Source of the DNA: Pseudomonas baetica
Lineage (GTDB): Bacteria; Pseudomonadota; Gammaproteobacteria; Pseudomonadales; Pseudomonadaceae
DNA length: 56,353 bases
Assembly: GCF_019733355.1 (NCBI RefSeq)
Contig: NZ_JAIHLQ010000041.1
Location: forward strand, 1 to 56,353
Reading direction: 5' to 3'
Shown: positions 25,371-32,815 of the stretch, one piece after another
Layout: the number at the start of each line of letters is the position of its first letter
How positions within the stretch are numbered: the first letter of the stretch is position 1
Notes under the pieces: generated by a model
Seen by the model: only the letters and a program-made list of their open reading frames with translations
Told to the model about the DNA's origin: nothing
Database searches by the model: none
Program-made: the position numbers and the translations under genes

Positions 25371-25717
25371 CTACGCGGCTTGCTGACCAGGATCTACGGA
25401 TACCGCCCGAAGATTTCGAGCGGATCCGCAGTAACTCAAAGATGCACAGCCGCAGCCTCGACGTGGCCTTTGAAATCCTTGTAGAAGGCAAAAAGTTGGT
25501 TGCAGTGGCCACCGCACACGGACTCACCAAACAACGCGCCTTGGCCATTCGCGACAAGATCTACTCAGCCTATCTACTTCAAGCGCCGGAAGGCTGGACC
25601 TACGCGCAGATCTGCGCACCCGAGGAAATGATCGATCGTTTCGTTAAAGAGGCCGACACCGAACGATTGAAGTATTGGCAGAACAAATCATCCACCAAGA
25701 AGGATCAGAACGCATGA
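25367..25717 (+). CDS. korA: KorA/TrfB-type transcriptional repressor
   Basis: A 116-aa protein. The segment SLDVAFEILVEGKKLVAVATAHGLTKQRALAIRDKIYSAYL aligns with the HTH of IncP-1 KorA (pattern ARGVLVDGKPQATFATSLGLTRGAVSQAVHRV), and PEGWTYAQICAPEEMIDRFVKEADTERLK matches its C-terminal dimerisation part. It starts inside the parB stop (ATGA) and ends inside the next start (ATGA). The many TTCTCG-N4-CGAGAA palindromes upstream of par, mpf and accessory promoters are its most likely operators; this pairing is inferred. Confidence 0.7.
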   Translation: MTTRLADQDLRIPPEDFERIRSNSKMHSRSLDVAFEILVEGKKLVAVATAHGLTKQRALAIRDKIYSAYLLQAPEGWTYAQICAPEEMIDRFVKEADTERLKYWQNKSSTKKDQNA

Positions 25718-26121
25718 CCGACAAATCGACTCTCGAAGCATTCGCCAAACTGCTGGAGCCCCTGGCCAAGTCGCTCAGCGGCATTGACCGCTCACTCTCA
25801 CTGCTGGCTGACCTTGAATTGGCTAAAGAATTTGAACCAGTTCCAGCGAAGCGGCAGGAACGATATGCAGCGATCAACGTGGCAGTAGCAGCTGATGCCA
25901 CAGCTTGCGAAGCGATCAACAAAGCACGGGATGAACGTGAAGCGGAAAATCCTGGCAGCCATGAGGATCTGGTGAAGCTGAAAGGAAAGGAATTTGCAGA
26001 CAAGGCATTTGCTCCGTTGATGGCGGCATTAGACGCTCGCGGAGAGATAGGCCGGAACATACAGAAAATGAGAGAGGCTTTCCCTGCTCTTGATCGTATT
26101 CACCGACGCCGTAACTCGTAA
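25714..26121 (+). CDS. Par-linked small protein (ParC-like position)
   Basis: A 135-aa, mostly helical, highly charged protein with no membrane segment. Repeated alanine-rich helices (AAINVAVAADATACEAINKARDEREAEN) suggest a coiled coil. It is the fourth gene of the parA-parB-korA operon, coupled by an ATGA overlap. IncP-9 plasmids carry a parC in this neighbourhood; identity is by position only. Confidence 0.6.
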   Translation: MTDKSTLEAFAKLLEPLAKSLSGIDRSLSLLADLELAKEFEPVPAKRQERYAAINVAVAADATACEAINKARDEREAENPGSHEDLVKLKGKEFADKAFAPLMAALDARGEIGRNIQKMREAFPALDRIHRRRNS

Positions 26122-26160
26122 TCAGGGAAATCAATATCCAGTCAGAACACGGTTAACGGC

Positions 26161-26277
26161 ATGACCAAGCTTGAGCAAACCATCATAGAGCGCGCCCATG
26201 AACATTTGGGCGCTGTTAAGGCTTTCTATGCGCGGATCAAGGTAGGTACGACCGACGCCGATGCTCGGGACGATTAA
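26161..26277 (+). CDS. Small open frame after the par operon
   Basis: 38 codons (MTKLEQTIIERAHEHLGAVKAFYARIK...), amphipathic at the N terminus. No strong ribosome site; ACGG precedes at about 6 bp. Codon use looks like its neighbours. It may be real or a relic. Confidence 0.3.
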   Translation: MTKLEQTIIERAHEHLGAVKAFYARIKVGTTDADARDD

Positions 26278-26348
26278 CCACGTTTTTTTTGGGCATACAT
26301 GAACTGAGACAGCTCGCAGAATATCGGGCAGGGTTTTACTTCAATTAC

Positions 26349-26397
26349 TGATACGTTCAATTTGATACGCTGTAATGTGAACACTCAAAATGATACG
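26349..26397. promoter_or_regulatory. TGATACG repeats, candidate res/operator site
   Basis: TGATACG occurs at 26349, 26363 and 26391, that is at intervals of 14 and 28 bp, directly upstream of the serine recombinase gene. Together with flanking AT-rich DNA (26280-26410) it is the natural place for the recombination and autoregulation site. Confidence 0.5.
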
Positions 26398-26414
26398 AAG
26401 GAGTAAAGCCCGCC

Positions 26415-27038
26415 ATGTTCATCCGTTCTTACCTGCGAGCCTCGACCATCGAGCAGGACGCGAACAGAGCCAACGCCTCGCTAGAACAATTTGCAGCTGA
26501 TCATGGCCAGGTTGTTGCCAGTACCTACACCGAAAACGCGAGCGGCACCGACACTAACCGACCAGAACTTACCCGTTTGCTCAAGGATTCGCGCAAAGGT
26601 GACGTGCTGCTGGTTGAAAGCATCGACCGACTGTCGCGGATGGAAGATCCAGATTGGCGGAGGCTCAAGGCAGCTATCGACTCGAAAGGGCTCCGAATCG
26701 TCGCCCTCGACCTGCCCACCAGTCATATTGCTCTGAACATCATCCCTGGGGATGAATTCACCAGTCGCATGCTTGGAGCGATCAATAACATGATGATCGA
26801 AATGATGGCGGCTATTGCTCGAAAAGATTATCAACAACGACGTGAGCGGCAGGCCCAGGGAATCGCCAAAGCCAAAAACTCAGGTGCGTACAAAGGCCGT
26901 CCAATTGATGCCGATCTGCACGCCCGTGTACGTGAGCTGCTTGCTGCCAATTTGGGAATTCGAGCAACTGCCCGTCACGCCGGTTGTTCAACAACGACCG
27001 TCCTCAAAATCCGTGACCAGATGCAACGAGTCAGTTAA
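26415..27038 (+). CDS. Serine resolvase, probable multimer resolution
   Basis: A 207-aa protein. The catalytic domain starts FIRSYLRASTIEQDANRANASLEQF, with the catalytic serine in RAST(I/V); SIDRLSRMEDPDWRRLKAAID and GAINNMMIEMMAAIARKDYQQRRERQ follow. A C-terminal HTH (IRATARHAGCSTTTVLKIRDQM) binds DNA. ATG 26415 has GGAG 12 bp upstream. Its place between par and rep fits a plasmid dimer-resolution system rather than a transposon; no inverted repeats flank it. Confidence 0.85.
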   Translation: MFIRSYLRASTIEQDANRANASLEQFAADHGQVVASTYTENASGTDTNRPELTRLLKDSRKGDVLLVESIDRLSRMEDPDWRRLKAAIDSKGLRIVALDLPTSHIALNIIPGDEFTSRMLGAINNMMIEMMAAIARKDYQQRRERQAQGIAKAKNSGAYKGRPIDADLHARVRELLAANLGIRATARHAGCSTTTVLKIRDQMQRVS

Positions 27039-27227
27039 TTGAGCCGGTCGGAAGTGACTGACTAGCGGAGGCAAAGCCGGAGTCTGTCAGGCGCTTACGA
27101 GTGGCCGCTGCCGCAGGCGACTTTGCCTTATCAACCCCAAGGGCAACAGCAAGGCAGAGGACGACAGTTAGAGATCATAAGAGGCGGAAGTTCTAACCCC
27201 TTGATTTACGGGGGCTCCAGAGCAGTA

Positions 27228-27560
27228 GATAGCTCATGATATGAGCGAACCTTCGTTCATGGACTATGCACCAACCTCGGTCATAGTCCATGACCTAACC
27301 TAGCTCACATAGTGAGCTACCCCCTGGATGAGCTACCCCTAGCTCATCGGTGCTCGATAACAAACATTGGTGAGCTACCCCTAGCTCACAGTATGAGCTA
27401 GGGGTAGCTCATTTTTTGCGCGGTATCCGACAATCTTGTCAGATAGCGAACAAATTTGATCTATCCATAGAGCACGGCGTGAGCTACCCTTGGCTCATTC
27501 TTGCTCGCTATCTGACAAGTTTGAGAGATAGCAAACAAAACTTTGGGACTACCTGACAGG
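27228..27560. other. Origin of vegetative replication (oriV) with palindromic iterons
   Basis: Four strong copies and two weaker ones of a TGAGCTA-N4-TAGCTCA unit: 27230-27245 (weak), 27301-27319 (weak), 27329-27346, 27371-27388, 27394-27411 and 27480-27497. TGAGCTACCCCTAGCTCA is the consensus. A 12-bp inverted pair lies at 27257-27268/27282-27293. A 15-bp inverted pair CTTGTCAGATAGCGA lies at 27435-27449/27505-27519, near the rep promoter and likely its autoregulatory site. An AT-rich tract follows the third strong iteron. Confidence 0.8.
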
Positions 27561-27567
27561 AGGGTCA

Positions 27568-28119
27568 ATGTCTGAGGAAATCCGCAATCTACACCAGCCC
27601 GCACCACGCGGGACTTGGGTTCAGACAGAACGCTCTGGCCATGAAGCATGGGCGCAACTGATAGCGCATGCTCCACGTGCTGCCCAGCTGCTGCACTTAC
27701 TCGTTGCCAACATGGACAAGAGCGGTGCACTCATTGCCAGCCAGGCCACCTTGGCCAAGCTGATGCAAACCTCTACTGCCACGACAAAGCGAGCTTTGTC
27801 GGTACTGATCGATCAGGCTTGGATTCAGACAATCAGGCTGGGTAGTGATCGAGGCGGTGCGCTGGCCTACGTGGTGAACAGCAGGATCGCTTGGGCTGAT
27901 AGCCGTGACAATATTCGTTTTGCACGCTTCAATGCGAGGGTGCTCGTATCGTCGGAAGATCAAGACGACCTAGGCACCGGCAACCTCTTGAAAGCCCCGG
28001 TCATGGCACCAGGTGATTTGCAGTTACCAACTGGTGAAGGCATGGCCCCACCAGTACAAGAAACCTTTGAAGGGATGCTGCCAAACTTGCCTTCGATCTC
28101 TGATGACCCGGAAGCCTAA
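27568..28119 (+). CDS. rep: Plasmid replication initiator Rep
   Basis: A 183-aa protein with a winged-helix core (LLHLLVANMDKSGALIASQATLAKLMQTSTATTKRALSVLIDQAWIQTIRLGSDRGGALAYVVNSRIAW). AGGAGGG precedes ATG 27568 at 5 bp. It directly follows the iteron array and ends in a terminator, the standard iteron-replicon layout. The small size and neighbouring par-korA genes fit an IncP-9-type Rep. The C-terminal 50 residues are acidic and proline-rich. Origin binding is inferred from context. Confidence 0.8.
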   Translation: MSEEIRNLHQPAPRGTWVQTERSGHEAWAQLIAHAPRAAQLLHLLVANMDKSGALIASQATLAKLMQTSTATTKRALSVLIDQAWIQTIRLGSDRGGALAYVVNSRIAWADSRDNIRFARFNARVLVSSEDQDDLGTGNLLKAPVMAPGDLQLPTGEGMAPPVQETFEGMLPNLPSISDDPEA

Positions 28120-28201
28120 AACGACGAAACCCGCAGCACGGCAATGCTTGCGGGTTTCTAGGTTTCTGCGAAGGAGCAAAAGACCGTACCGACATTCTAC
28201 C
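28113..28201 (+). repeat. 89-bp direct repeat containing the rep terminator, copy 1
   Basis: Nearly identical to 36872-36960. It includes the rep stop codon and the hairpin GAAACCCGCA (28126-28135) / TGCGGGTTTC (28149-28158), a likely terminator though its T-run is short. Confidence 0.75.
28126..28160 (+). terminator. Terminator hairpin after rep
   Basis: Ten-bp GC-rich stem around a 13-base loop; the right arm ends in TTTC. It begins 7 bp after the rep stop. Confidence 0.6.
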
Positions 28202-28239
28202 CGTCCCCCCGTAAATTTCCCACCAGTTCTACCACGGAC

Positions 28240-28498
28240 TTATATCGTACGATACAGATGAAATGCTGATGGCCCGGACCCGTCCGGGCGATGCAATGCC
28301 CTGCGTCCTGGATCTGCGCACGGCTCAGGAAATCACCCTGCAGTTACCCACCGTCCGGGCAAGAAGCCTCCCGGCCCGTGGATAACTGCACCGCTCGCTC
28401 TGGCCTCTGACGGGCCCGCTCGCTGGGCAATTTTTCACGCGCTGGCCATCACATCGGAATGCCTTCGGCGACCAAAGGGGTGCCCCCTTGGCACCGCA
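28240..28498. repeat. 260-bp direct repeat, copy 2
   Basis: Same sequence and orientation as 2084-2343, again starting at a TATCGTACGATA palindrome (28243-28254). From 28499 to 28730 there is no supported gene, only GC-rich short inverted words. Confidence 0.8.
28243..28254. promoter_or_regulatory. Palindrome TATCGTACGATA, site 4 of 4
   Basis: Perfect 12-bp palindrome at the start of the 260-bp repeat, identical in sequence context to site 1. Confidence 0.5.
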
Positions 28499-28731
28499 AA
28501 TTGAACAACATGAAAAGCAAAGTCGTAGGGCTCCGCCCTACCACGGGCAACGGTCGCGTTGACCTCGGGAGCGCGGGGTGGTGAAGCTACCCCACACTCC
28601 CAAGGCGAGACTTGTTTTAATCGGGGCTGTTCAAGGGTGCGCTTCGCACGGGACTCCGTTTGTCGCGACGGTGAAACGCTGTCACGACAAGCCGGGGTCG
28701 CGTCCCTTGACCTGAGATACATCGGCGGCAT

Positions 28732-28890
28732 TTCTCGCATGCGAAAAAGAACACTTAAAGTACAATATAATTTTACAAATAGTTGACTTTCCATGTGGGA
28801 TTTGAGATACTTCTTCCGTCGAAGCAATACCGCTTCGACACCCGGAACCAGCGGCGGCAACCGCTCCGGGAAAATGCGGAGGAGATTCAA
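28732..28890 (+). promoter_or_regulatory. Shared promoter and two-hairpin leader, copy A
   Basis: In order: a TTCTCG-N4-CGAGAA-type palindrome with one mismatch (28732-28747); a GTAMAAT-N3-ATTTTAC operator (28760-28776); -35 TTGACT (28783-28788); 17-bp spacer; -10 GATACT (28806-28811). The leader has hairpin 1, GTCGAAGC/GCTTCGAC (28818-28825/28832-28839), and hairpin 2 bounded by CCCGG (28841) and CCGGG (28866-28870) with AGCGG/CCGCT inside. GGAGGAG follows before the ATG at 28894. Copies B-E are at 33159, 35759, 44919 and 46965. Confidence 0.8.
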
Positions 28891-28893
28891 ATC

Positions 28894-29136
28894 ATGGTCT
28901 TTGAGCCCCATATCCTGTACTTCAGCAACGCAGCAGAACTGCGCCGCTACTGCGCCTTCAATGTCGAGCCAACCCACCAGGCTCGCCCAGGTCAAGATCC
29001 GGCCACCGTCACCCTTTACATGGTCGTAGGTCAGCACCGCGAAAGCGGGCAGCGCGAAGTTATTGCGGAATTCCCGCTTGAGCTGCACACGCAGATCTTC
29101 CGCGACATGGCCGAGGCAACTGCCTCCCGCGTCTGA
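28894..29136 (+). CDS. Small protein behind shared leader, unknown
   Basis: An 80-aa protein (MVFEPHILYFSNAAELRRYCAFNVEPTHQ...) with no signal peptide or known motif. ATG 28894 is set by GGAGGAG and by the leader hairpins that end just before it; a longer frame through the leader is not credible. A strong hairpin terminator follows. It is the first gene of a rightward accessory block with the C5 methylase next. Confidence 0.65.
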   Translation: MVFEPHILYFSNAAELRRYCAFNVEPTHQARPGQDPATVTLYMVVGQHRESGQREVIAEFPLELHTQIFRDMAEATASRV

Positions 29137-29141
29137 CCCTC

Positions 29142-29171
29142 AAGGCCAGGATGCCTCGGCGTCCTGGCCTT
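29142..29171 (+). terminator. Hairpin between small protein and methylase genes
   Basis: AAGGCCAGGA pairs with TCCTGGCCTT around a ten-base loop, followed by CTGTG rather than a T-run. It may attenuate rather than stop transcription. Confidence 0.5.
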
Positions 29172-29189
29172 CTGTGAAGGGAACACCAC

Positions 29190-30869
29190 ATGAACATGCC
29201 TAAAAGGTTTGTGCTCAAGCACTTTCACTTCTGCTGCGGGTTGGGTGGCGGTGCCAAGGGCTTCAACCGTAACAAAGAGATCGTTGGCCACCTGCAGGCG
29301 GATTGGCGCTGTATTGGCGGCGTGGACGTTGACGCGGGCGCGTTGCGCGACTTTCACCGGCTGGCCGGTGTACCAGGTACGCAAATGGATCTTTTCACCC
29401 GCGAGCAATACATCCGCTTCCACGGTAAGGAGCCGCCTGCAGGATGGCGGGAGGCGTTGCCGGAAGACATTCGGCGCGCCGCTGGCTTTCAAGATCCAGA
29501 CACCGTGTTCATCAGCAGCCCATGCAAAGGGGCAAGCGGGCTTCTTTCCGAAGCCAAGAGCCTGACCCCCAAGTATCAGGCGTTGAACGAACTGACACTG
29601 CGTTGCGTGTGGCTCATGTGCGAAGCCTGGCGGCATAACCCCGTGTCGTTGATCGTCTTCGAGAACGTGCCGAGGCTGGCCAGCCGTGGCCGTCACTTGC
29701 TCGATCAGATTGCGCAGATCCTGCAGTTCTACGGCTACGCCGTTGCGGAAACTACGCACGACTGCGGCGAGCTGGGCGGACTGGCGCAAAGCCGCAAACG
29801 CTTCTTGTTGGTCGCTCGCCACATGGAGAAGGTGCCGCCGTTCCTCTACGAACCCAGCAAGAAATCGCTGCAGCCGGTCGGGGCTGTGCTAGGCCGCATG
29901 CCGATGCCTGGCGACATTGAGCGAGCAGGGCCGATGCACCGCATTCCCTCGCTGCAATGGAAAACGTGGGTACGCCTCGCTCTGGTCGAGGCCGGTAAGG
30001 ACTGGCGCAGCCTTGACCGCCTGGCCATCGAGGACGGCTATCTGCGCGACTTCATGATTGTGCCCCAAGCGTATTCCGGTTACTTGGGCGTCAATTGCTG
30101 GGGGGATTCCATGGGCACTGTCACCGGACAGTCCGGCCCAACCAACGGCGCGTTTTCGGTCGCAGACCCACGCAGCAAAGCCGGTGCCCAGCAATACCAG
30201 CAGTACGGCGTCAGGCGCTGGGAAGACACCAGCGGCGCAATCATCGGCGTGAAGTCACCAGGTCAAGGGACATTCAGTGTTGCCGATCCGCGCGGTTCGG
30301 CCATGGGCCATGGCAAATACAGCGTTACGCCCTGGAGCGGATCTTCGCGAACGGTGATCGCTGGTAGCACCACTGGCCAAGGCGCTTTCGCGGTACAGGA
30401 TCCACGGCCAGGATTACGCCGGGGGAAAGGTGATGCGTACCTGACCGGGGGCCATTACGGCGTCATCGGCTGGGACAACCCAGCCGGTGCTGTGTCCGCC
30501 AGTGCGCGCCAGGACAACGGGCGATGGAGCGTTGCCGATCCACGGCTACCCGCCGCAAATGACCGGCTTGCGTGTGTCATCGAGAGCCTAGACGGTACTT
30601 GGCACCGCCCATTCACCACGCTTGAAATAGCCGCGCTGCAAAGTCTGGTAGACCCTGAAGAACAGCTAGAGCTGGACGGGTTGAGTGATCAGGCTTGGCG
30701 CGAGCGAATCGGGAACGCTGTACCACCCTATGCGGCTGAGGCGATTGCCGGTGTTATGGCTCGCACACTACTGCTGGCCAAGCAGGGCGAAACCTTCTTG
30801 CTCAGCAACATGCCGGTATGGGTTCGACCGATTGCGGTCGGCCTGACGATGGAAGCCCAAGTGCAATGA
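29190..30869 (+). CDS. Orphan C5-cytosine DNA methyltransferase with SVADPR repeats
   Basis: A 559-aa protein. Motif I is FHFCCGLGGGAKGF (12-25), motif IV SSPCKG with the catalytic Cys at 112, motif VI FENV (157-160), motif VIII QSRKRFLLVA (200-209), and motifs IX/X end in RIGNAVPPYAAEAIAG. Between VIII and IX, about residues 300-490, a unit ending (F/W)(S/A)V(A/Q)DPR recurs four times, each preceded by a G(A/T)(V/I)xxG-like turn. That is unusual for a target-recognition region. No restriction gene is adjacent, so it is an orphan methylase, possibly for anti-restriction on entry. AAGGGAACACC precedes ATG 29190. Confidence 0.88.
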   Translation: MNMPKRFVLKHFHFCCGLGGGAKGFNRNKEIVGHLQADWRCIGGVDVDAGALRDFHRLAGVPGTQMDLFTREQYIRFHGKEPPAGWREALPEDIRRAAGFQDPDTVFISSPCKGASGLLSEAKSLTPKYQALNELTLRCVWLMCEAWRHNPVSLIVFENVPRLASRGRHLLDQIAQILQFYGYAVAETTHDCGELGGLAQSRKRFLLVARHMEKVPPFLYEPSKKSLQPVGAVLGRMPMPGDIERAGPMHRIPSLQWKTWVRLALVEAGKDWRSLDRLAIEDGYLRDFMIVPQAYSGYLGVNCWGDSMGTVTGQSGPTNGAFSVADPRSKAGAQQYQQYGVRRWEDTSGAIIGVKSPGQGTFSVADPRGSAMGHGKYSVTPWSGSSRTVIAGSTTGQGAFAVQDPRPGLRRGKGDAYLTGGHYGVIGWDNPAGAVSASARQDNGRWSVADPRLPAANDRLACVIESLDGTWHRPFTTLEIAALQSLVDPEEQLELDGLSDQAWRERIGNAVPPYAAEAIAGVMARTLLLAKQGETFLLSNMPVWVRPIAVGLTMEAQVQ

Positions 30870-30902
30870 CAAACCGCGCCCTTTGACCAGGGCGCACACC
30901 CA

Positions 30903-30950
30903 CCCGGAACCAGCGGCGGCAACCGCCCCGGGAAACTGCGAAGGAGATAG
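30903..30950 (+). promoter_or_regulatory. Leader hairpin 2 without promoter, copy F
   Basis: CCCGG (30903-30907) to CCGGG (30928-30932) with the inner GCGGCGGCAACCGC, then CTGCGAAGGAG. It is the same hairpin-plus-ribosome-site block as copies A-D, but without operator, -35/-10 or hairpin 1. It lies inside the operon, which argues for an RNA-level role. Confidence 0.65.
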
Positions 30951-30954
30951 ACCG

Positions 30955-31179
30955 ATGCAATTCCGTGACCTCACCCCAAGCAAGGCCCAACGTTCCAGCG
31001 TCGCACTTCATTCAGCCGCACGGCTGGCAGAACATCATCGGAAGTGGTATTCAGCCGCAGAACTTTACGAAGCTGCCGCCTCGATCTGGCCGACTGGTAA
31101 CGGTGCCGGGCTTTTACGCAAAGCGGACTTGTGCCGCTCGCTGGCCCACGTGAACACACCAGACGAAATGGACATTTGA
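30955..31179 (+). CDS. Small protein, possibly ANR-type regulator
   Basis: A 74-aa protein. The stretch HHRKWYSAAELYEAAASIWPTGNGAGLLRKADLCRSLA resembles the Y-x-x-A-A-x-L-Y...A-x-x-W...R-x-x-x-C pattern of small ANR-family proteins that bind nucleoid regulators; this is a weak match. ATG 30955 follows AAGGAG at 8 bp, part of leader hairpin copy F. It is probably co-transcribed with the methylase gene. Confidence 0.55.
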   Translation: MQFRDLTPSKAQRSSVALHSAARLAEHHRKWYSAAELYEAAASIWPTGNGAGLLRKADLCRSLAHVNTPDEMDI

Positions 31180-31190
31180 GGATCTGCAGC

Positions 31191-31658
31191 ATGGACGACT
31201 ACAAAGGCAGTGAATTGAACGAGTACCTAAATCTGTTGTTCTGGACGGAAACGGCATCAGAGGCCGAGATTCACGGTGCTATATCGTTGGCCACTGGCGT
31301 GACCAAAGCCGACTTGATCATGGCTGTGCAGTGCATGATTGATTCGGATCGCCCTGGCTTGGCGCTTTACTTCCCTGAGCTGGTGACGAATCGCGTTAGC
31401 CTCGTTGACTTACGTGAACATCATTCGCCGCTGGCCAAAGCCATGGATCTGTTAGCGGAGTCGCTGAACCTACGGGTGCAAAACCCGTCCTATCCGCTGA
31501 AAGGATATGGCCAGGTGCTGGGGTGCATCGCAAAGCTGCAGTACCTGGGCGAAATTACCCCGGCGCAACGCGAGCTGTTGATCAGTGAGCTGACGAACGT
31601 CAAGCGCGCTGGCTTCCGACTGGATAACGGCGGCTGGGCGAAACTCAAGCTCAACTAG
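31191..31658 (+). CDS. Accessory protein, unknown
   Basis: A 155-aa, acidic N-terminal, mostly helical protein (MDDYKGSELNEYLNLLFWTETASEAEIHGAISLATG...). No membrane segment or known motif. GAGG lies 9 bp before ATG 31191. It ends at a pair of palindromes that separate it from the next gene. Confidence 0.65.
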   Translation: MDDYKGSELNEYLNLLFWTETASEAEIHGAISLATGVTKADLIMAVQCMIDSDRPGLALYFPELVTNRVSLVDLREHHSPLAKAMDLLAESLNLRVQNPSYPLKGYGQVLGCIAKLQYLGEITPAQRELLISELTNVKRAGFRLDNGGWAKLKLN

Positions 31659-31729
31659 TGCAATGCGTTGCACGTTCAAAGCACTAGATGTTGTGTCGCC
31701 GGCAGCTGATTTTGGCACTACATCTAGTG
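31658..31729. promoter_or_regulatory. Two palindromes before the 31746 gene
   Basis: GTGCAATGCGTTGCAC (31658-31673) is a hairpin with six-bp arms overlapping the previous stop. CACTAGATGTTGTG (31682-31695) and CACTACATCTAGTG (31716-31729) form a 14-bp inverted pair with one mismatch. Without T-runs these look more like operators than terminators. Confidence 0.45.
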
Positions 31730-31745
31730 TTGCAGGAGAATCACC

Positions 31746-31988
31746 GTGACGACAGATCAGGATGTTGCAGAGCGAGACATAACGTTGCCGCTTCTCGTTG
31801 TTGATGGGCCGTACAGAGGGCAGCGGATGGCTCGTGACGGTGTTGAATTTACAGAGGTGATCACTTTCGCGCTGGCCCAGACGAAGGGAATCATCACCTA
31901 TCAGCTGGGCAAAACCAAAATGTTGGGGTTTGTGTGGGAGCTAAAACGGCCAATGAAACCCAAGGCCGGGAAGAAGAAAAAACGCTGA
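31746..31988 (+). CDS. Small basic-tailed protein, unknown
   Basis: An 80-aa protein starting at GTG 31746 with GCAGGAG 8 bp upstream. The middle (LLVVDGPYRGQRMARDGVEFTEVI) looks like a small beta domain; the end is lysine-rich (KPKAGKKKKR). Function unknown. Confidence 0.55.
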   Translation: MTTDQDVAERDITLPLLVVDGPYRGQRMARDGVEFTEVITFALAQTKGIITYQLGKTKMLGFVWELKRPMKPKAGKKKKR

Positions 31989-32505
31989 TAGAGCGTGCCC
32001 CTTCGGGGTCGGCTTTCGTGAATCAAGCCCTGGCGGTGAAGCTTCCAGGTCTTGCCCCTTCGGGCTTCAATCCTCACGCCTTCGCCCGTTCCGGGCTGCG
32101 CGCTCCGCTTGCCTCCGGCCTTCGGCCTGCGCGTCGTCCTGCAGGACGACTTGCCCGACCTTCCACGTTCACCAGGTGGCTCATCATCATCGGTTGGTAG
32201 CGGATCGCCCCCATGGCCTATCCGCCGCCAGTCCTTGCCTGCAATGGGCTTTCGCGGCATATCCTCAGGCGATGAAGCTGCCTTCGGTATTCCACGGTCC
32301 CATTGCACGCGGCCAGGCTCTGGATAGTCCGGGCTTACCGCGACCAACCGACGCTGACGAGCAGACCACCAGCGGCAGCGCGTTCCAGATTCGAGGAGCT
32401 TTGCTGCGCCCGCTTCGCGGACGGCTTAAAAGCGTTTATTTACCGCTCTAACACTCAGCCTCTGAGCAGCCCGGAAAAGCGGCGGCGTCAAGCCATTTGC
32501 CGCTT

Positions 32506-32521
32506 TTCTCGCACGCGAGAA
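32506..32521. promoter_or_regulatory. Palindrome TTCTCGCACGCGAGAA after antitoxin gene
   Basis: Perfect TTCTCG-N4-CGAGAA site directly after the antitoxin stop codon, kept in copy 2 (44266-44281). On this side it cannot be a simple promoter operator for the TA pair. Confidence 0.55.
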
Positions 32522-32815
32522 TCAAGGGTGTACGTGTTGCCGGGTTGTCAGTTCGAGGCCCATCGCGTGCATGACGGCCAGCATGGTTTTTAGGGTTGGA
32601 TTTCCCTTCTCGCTGAACGTGTTGTAAAGCTGGTTACGGGTCAACCCGGTTTCTTTGGCCAGCTGGGTCATGCCTTTAGCGCGGGCAACAACCCCGACCG
32701 CTTTGGCAATGTAGCCAGCGTCACCGGTTTCAAAAGCATCGCTCATAAAAATGGCAATGCTTTCGGGATCAGCCAGCGCAGCCGCTGGATCATATTCGTA
32801 GATTGGCTCTTTCAT
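32522..32815 (-). CDS. HigA/HI1420-like antitoxin, copy 1
   Basis: A 97-aa protein. The pattern MKEPIYEYDPAAAL...IAIFMSDAFETGDAGYIAKAVGVVARAKGMTQLAKETGLTRNQLYNTFSEKGNPTLKTML matches HI1420-type antidote proteins; residues 48-70 form the HTH. It is encoded after the toxin (toxin first, ATGA overlap), as in higBA-type modules. It should neutralise the toxin and repress the operon. Its paralogue at 44282 differs most within the HTH. Confidence 0.85.
   Translation of the reverse strand: MKEPIYEYDPAAALADPESIAIFMSDAFETGDAGYIAKAVGVVARAKGMTQLAKETGLTRNQLYNTFSEKGNPTLKTMLAVMHAMGLELTTRQHVHP

Noticed and set aside
31901..32347. Leftward 148-codon frame in the repeat DNA of copy 1
   Set aside because: It is frameshifted in copy 2 and lacks a ribosome site; kept only as a note in the repeat entries.
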